In this document: positions 61,601 to 64,000 of the stretch, one piece after another
How positions within the stretch are numbered: the first letter of the stretch is position 1
Layout: the number at the start of each line of letters is the position of its first letter
Assembly (NCBI RefSeq): GCF_009730915.1
Contig: NC_052480.1
Coordinates: 1,364,001 to 1,428,000, forward strand
Source of the DNA: Dioscorea cayenensis subsp. rotundata
Lineage: Eukaryota > Streptophyta > Magnoliopsida > Dioscoreales > Dioscoreaceae
Reading direction: 5' to 3'
Length of the DNA stretch: 64,000 nt
Notes under the pieces: generated by a model
The model's database searches: none
What the model saw: only the letters and a program-made list of their open reading frames with translations
What the model was told of the DNA's origin: nothing
Translations under genes and position numbers: made by a program

Positions 61601-61930
61601 TTCTGAATATCTTGTCTATATTTTAACTTCTTGGCTGGTCTTTATAAAGAGAAAGATGATATCATTTTATGTAGTAAGTCTCTGCGAGATTGAAGGCAAA
61701 TGAAGTGGTGTGACAAATGGAAAGTCTTCCATCTCTGTTTTCCAACTGTTACTGTTAAAGAAGAATCCAAATGCATGGTTGACTAATGATTAGAAAATTT
61801 GAACATTTTTTGCTCATGCTTGTCTGCAGGTGATCATTTTATTTTGTTTTCTATTTTGATCCTTATTTCATCTTTTGTTCATGATTTGATTAATTATGGC
61901 CATTCATGTAAAACACTCTTGAACTTACAT
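61601..61930. other. Upstream region of DUF688-like gene
   Basis: Promoter and AT-rich spacer. Apart from the TATA-like site near 61645, nothing was recognised. Confidence 0.5.
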
Positions 61931-61932
61931 AA

Positions 61933-62156
61933 TAGAAATCAGTGTTTTTTTTTTTTTTTGGGCTAAGATGAACAATAACACACCGTTAAGAAAAATAAGA
62001 ATGTGTACGGGCTTAGACAAAGTAGGAACGGGATCGGTCCACATATGAGTACAAGAATCACTCGCACACAATCATTATTTACAGTCCAAAAATATATTAT
62101 TATCTATGATTCAAATTTTCGACACTTCTATCATTGTTATAGTAGAAATCAGTGTT
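61933..62156 (-). mobile_element. SINE-like insertion with 14-bp target-site duplication
   Basis: The 14-mer tagaaatcagtgtt occurs at 61933-61946 and 62143-62156. Between them lie 196 bp that start with a T run, so on the minus strand the insert ends in poly-A. A long target duplication with a poly-A tail is the hallmark of LINE-mediated insertion. The insert has no coding frame. Clear tRNA-type A and B boxes are not visible, so it may be a truncated SINE or another short retrotransposed RNA. Confidence 0.78.
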
Positions 62157-62220
62157 AAACTCTGTTATTTACTCAATACAAAACATGAGATAATTCTACC
62201 AATAATATTAAAAATATGTT

Positions 62221-63220
62221 NNNNNNNNNNNNNNNNNNNNNNNNNNNNNNNNNNNNNNNNNNNNNNNNNNNNNNNNNNNNNNNNNNNNNNNNNNNNNNNN
62301 NNNNNNNNNNNNNNNNNNNNNNNNNNNNNNNNNNNNNNNNNNNNNNNNNNNNNNNNNNNNNNNNNNNNNNNNNNNNNNNNNNNNNNNNNNNNNNNNNNNN
62401 NNNNNNNNNNNNNNNNNNNNNNNNNNNNNNNNNNNNNNNNNNNNNNNNNNNNNNNNNNNNNNNNNNNNNNNNNNNNNNNNNNNNNNNNNNNNNNNNNNNN
62501 NNNNNNNNNNNNNNNNNNNNNNNNNNNNNNNNNNNNNNNNNNNNNNNNNNNNNNNNNNNNNNNNNNNNNNNNNNNNNNNNNNNNNNNNNNNNNNNNNNNN
62601 NNNNNNNNNNNNNNNNNNNNNNNNNNNNNNNNNNNNNNNNNNNNNNNNNNNNNNNNNNNNNNNNNNNNNNNNNNNNNNNNNNNNNNNNNNNNNNNNNNNN
62701 NNNNNNNNNNNNNNNNNNNNNNNNNNNNNNNNNNNNNNNNNNNNNNNNNNNNNNNNNNNNNNNNNNNNNNNNNNNNNNNNNNNNNNNNNNNNNNNNNNNN
62801 NNNNNNNNNNNNNNNNNNNNNNNNNNNNNNNNNNNNNNNNNNNNNNNNNNNNNNNNNNNNNNNNNNNNNNNNNNNNNNNNNNNNNNNNNNNNNNNNNNNN
62901 NNNNNNNNNNNNNNNNNNNNNNNNNNNNNNNNNNNNNNNNNNNNNNNNNNNNNNNNNNNNNNNNNNNNNNNNNNNNNNNNNNNNNNNNNNNNNNNNNNNN
63001 NNNNNNNNNNNNNNNNNNNNNNNNNNNNNNNNNNNNNNNNNNNNNNNNNNNNNNNNNNNNNNNNNNNNNNNNNNNNNNNNNNNNNNNNNNNNNNNNNNNN
63101 NNNNNNNNNNNNNNNNNNNNNNNNNNNNNNNNNNNNNNNNNNNNNNNNNNNNNNNNNNNNNNNNNNNNNNNNNNNNNNNNNNNNNNNNNNNNNNNNNNNN
63201 NNNNNNNNNNNNNNNNNNNN
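62221..63220. other. Scaffold gap (1000 N)
   Basis: Exactly 1000 N, a placeholder. Open frames crossing it are meaningless. Confidence 0.99.
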
Positions 63221-63362
63221 TAAATACAATAATAATATAGTTTTTTTAAAAAAAAGATAAACCACCTCTATTAAAAAAAAGAATTACAACATTCTATAAA
63301 AAGTAGAAGAACAAGTAAAAACAGTAATCCAGCACCACTAGATGTGTTGGAACAATTACAAC
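63221..63362 (-). mobile_element. LINE 3' tail, same family as in the palindrome
   Basis: It matches 14505-14640 (the right-arm LINE end), with 'aaaccacctctattaaaaaa', 'aattacaac.ttctataaaa' and 'gtaatccagcaccactagat'. Only about 130 bp of the tail are present, so it is heavily 5'-truncated. The flank 'tttatgtaaata' just after it and 'taaata' just before it, at the gap edge, suggest part of a target-site duplication. Confidence 0.7.
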
Positions 63363-63390
63363 ATTTCAATTTTTATGTAAATAGGCATAA

Positions 63391-63615
63391 CTGCATTTAA
63401 TGTGATAAAAAAATTTATTATATTTTATGCACATCTTTAATTTTTTTTTGTTGAGTGGCATTTGTCGTATTTATACATATTATGAAAGTAGATATATAGC
63501 AAAACACTTTATACATCTATTTTAATAGTATGTATAGATACGACAAACACTACTCAACAAAGGAAATTAAAGTTGTCCATAAAATATAATGAATTTTTTA
63601 TCACATTAAATGCAG
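63391..63615. mobile_element. Fold-back MITE, about 225 bp
   Basis: Arms of roughly 85-90 bp (63391-63480 and 63527-63615) are inverted copies. 'ctgcatttaatgtgataaaa' at the left matches the complement of 'ttttatcacattaaatgcag' at the right exactly, and 'gtggcatttgtcgtat' matches the complement of 'atacgacaaacactac' near the centre with mismatches. Related sequence extends to about 63710, where 'gatacgacaaacact' occurs again (63713). The family also has a remnant next to each WNK fragment. Confidence 0.8.
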
Positions 63616-63710
63616 CTCTACTTATCTACTAATTTTCTTCCATATAATTCATAATAAAAACACCCTCATTATATCTAATAATTTTGAGATTATACAATCT
63701 AACTTTTTTT

Positions 63711-64000
63711 TTGATACGACAAACACTCCGCTCCCATTTTTGCCCAGCAAGGAAAATTAGAGCTACGCACAAAAATGAAATACAATTACAAACTCCACAA
63801 ACATTGATATTTTTATTTTTATAAATTTTTAGATTTATCAAAATTTTAACTTAAAATAAACATTTTTTGGGACAACATATTAAATTTCAATGTCAAAAAC
63901 CCGGACGTCGATCTATTATACCTTTTTGCCCGCTTTGAAATAACGCACAAAAAATCCGGGCCGTCGAGTCTAATGGACACCCAAAACCACAACGTTGAAA
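63711..64000. other. AT-rich end of the window
   Basis: It starts with a second partial copy of the MITE inner end (63713-63781). The last 100 bases contain 'aaacccggacgtcgatctat' and 'aatccgggccgtcgagtcta', two loosely similar GC-richer phrases about 60 bp apart. No gene was recognised. Confidence 0.4.

Overview
The window is nuclear DNA of a flowering plant. Genes have GT-AG introns and belong to plant families (R2R3-MYB, MLO, a nuclear-encoded plastid ribosomal protein, WNK). Intergenic DNA is very AT-rich with microsatellites and small transposons, and a piece of plastid DNA lies in it. The species cannot be named from sequence alone. Two runs of exactly 1000 N (20265-21264 and 62221-63220) are scaffold gaps.

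Region 1 (1-20264) is dominated by a large imperfect palindrome. Arms 1923-10387 and 12102-20264 are inverted copies of each other around a 1.7 kb spacer. From outside in, each arm carries a GC-rich decayed exon-like island, small repeats, a 5'-truncated LINE and a decayed 5' part of a WNK kinase gene. The right arm runs straight into the first N gap, so its outer end is unknown. One arm carries a MITE with a TTA target-site duplication, and the other arm keeps the empty site.

Region 2 (21265-28150) holds a single gene, a subgroup-4 R2R3-MYB repressor with AC elements in its promoter.

Region 3 (28255-43776) is a host gene cluster. It holds a CDKAL1-type tRNA methylthiotransferase (-), an LEA-like/DUF4149 membrane protein with an ABRE cluster (+), and an MLO4/11-type seven-helix protein (+). 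The intron of the LEA-like gene contains a 117-bp tandem array that re-copies the 3' splice site and start of its last exon. The longest MLO intron holds a MITE-like element and a solo LTR. The MLO gene has one frame break at a homopolymer, and the methylthiotransferase gene has one frame break in its last exon.

Region 4 (45479-60617) holds plastid ribosomal protein L29, a long-form (SHM6/7-type) serine hydroxymethyltransferase, a tRNA-Arg(UCU), a plastid ndhG-ndhE insertion, and the 16-exon cullin-like APC2. Region 5 (60618-64000) holds a DUF688-like gene convergent with APC2, a SINE-like insertion with a 14-bp target duplication, the second gap, and a LINE tail next to a fold-back MITE. That LINE tail and part of the MITE are related to sequence inside the palindrome.

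No operon-like or pathway cluster is evident. The clearest structural theme is local duplication at many scales, from 37 bp to 8 kb. The gene models were made by hand by joining exons at GT-AG sites with consistent phase and matching the products to remembered families. No database search was run.
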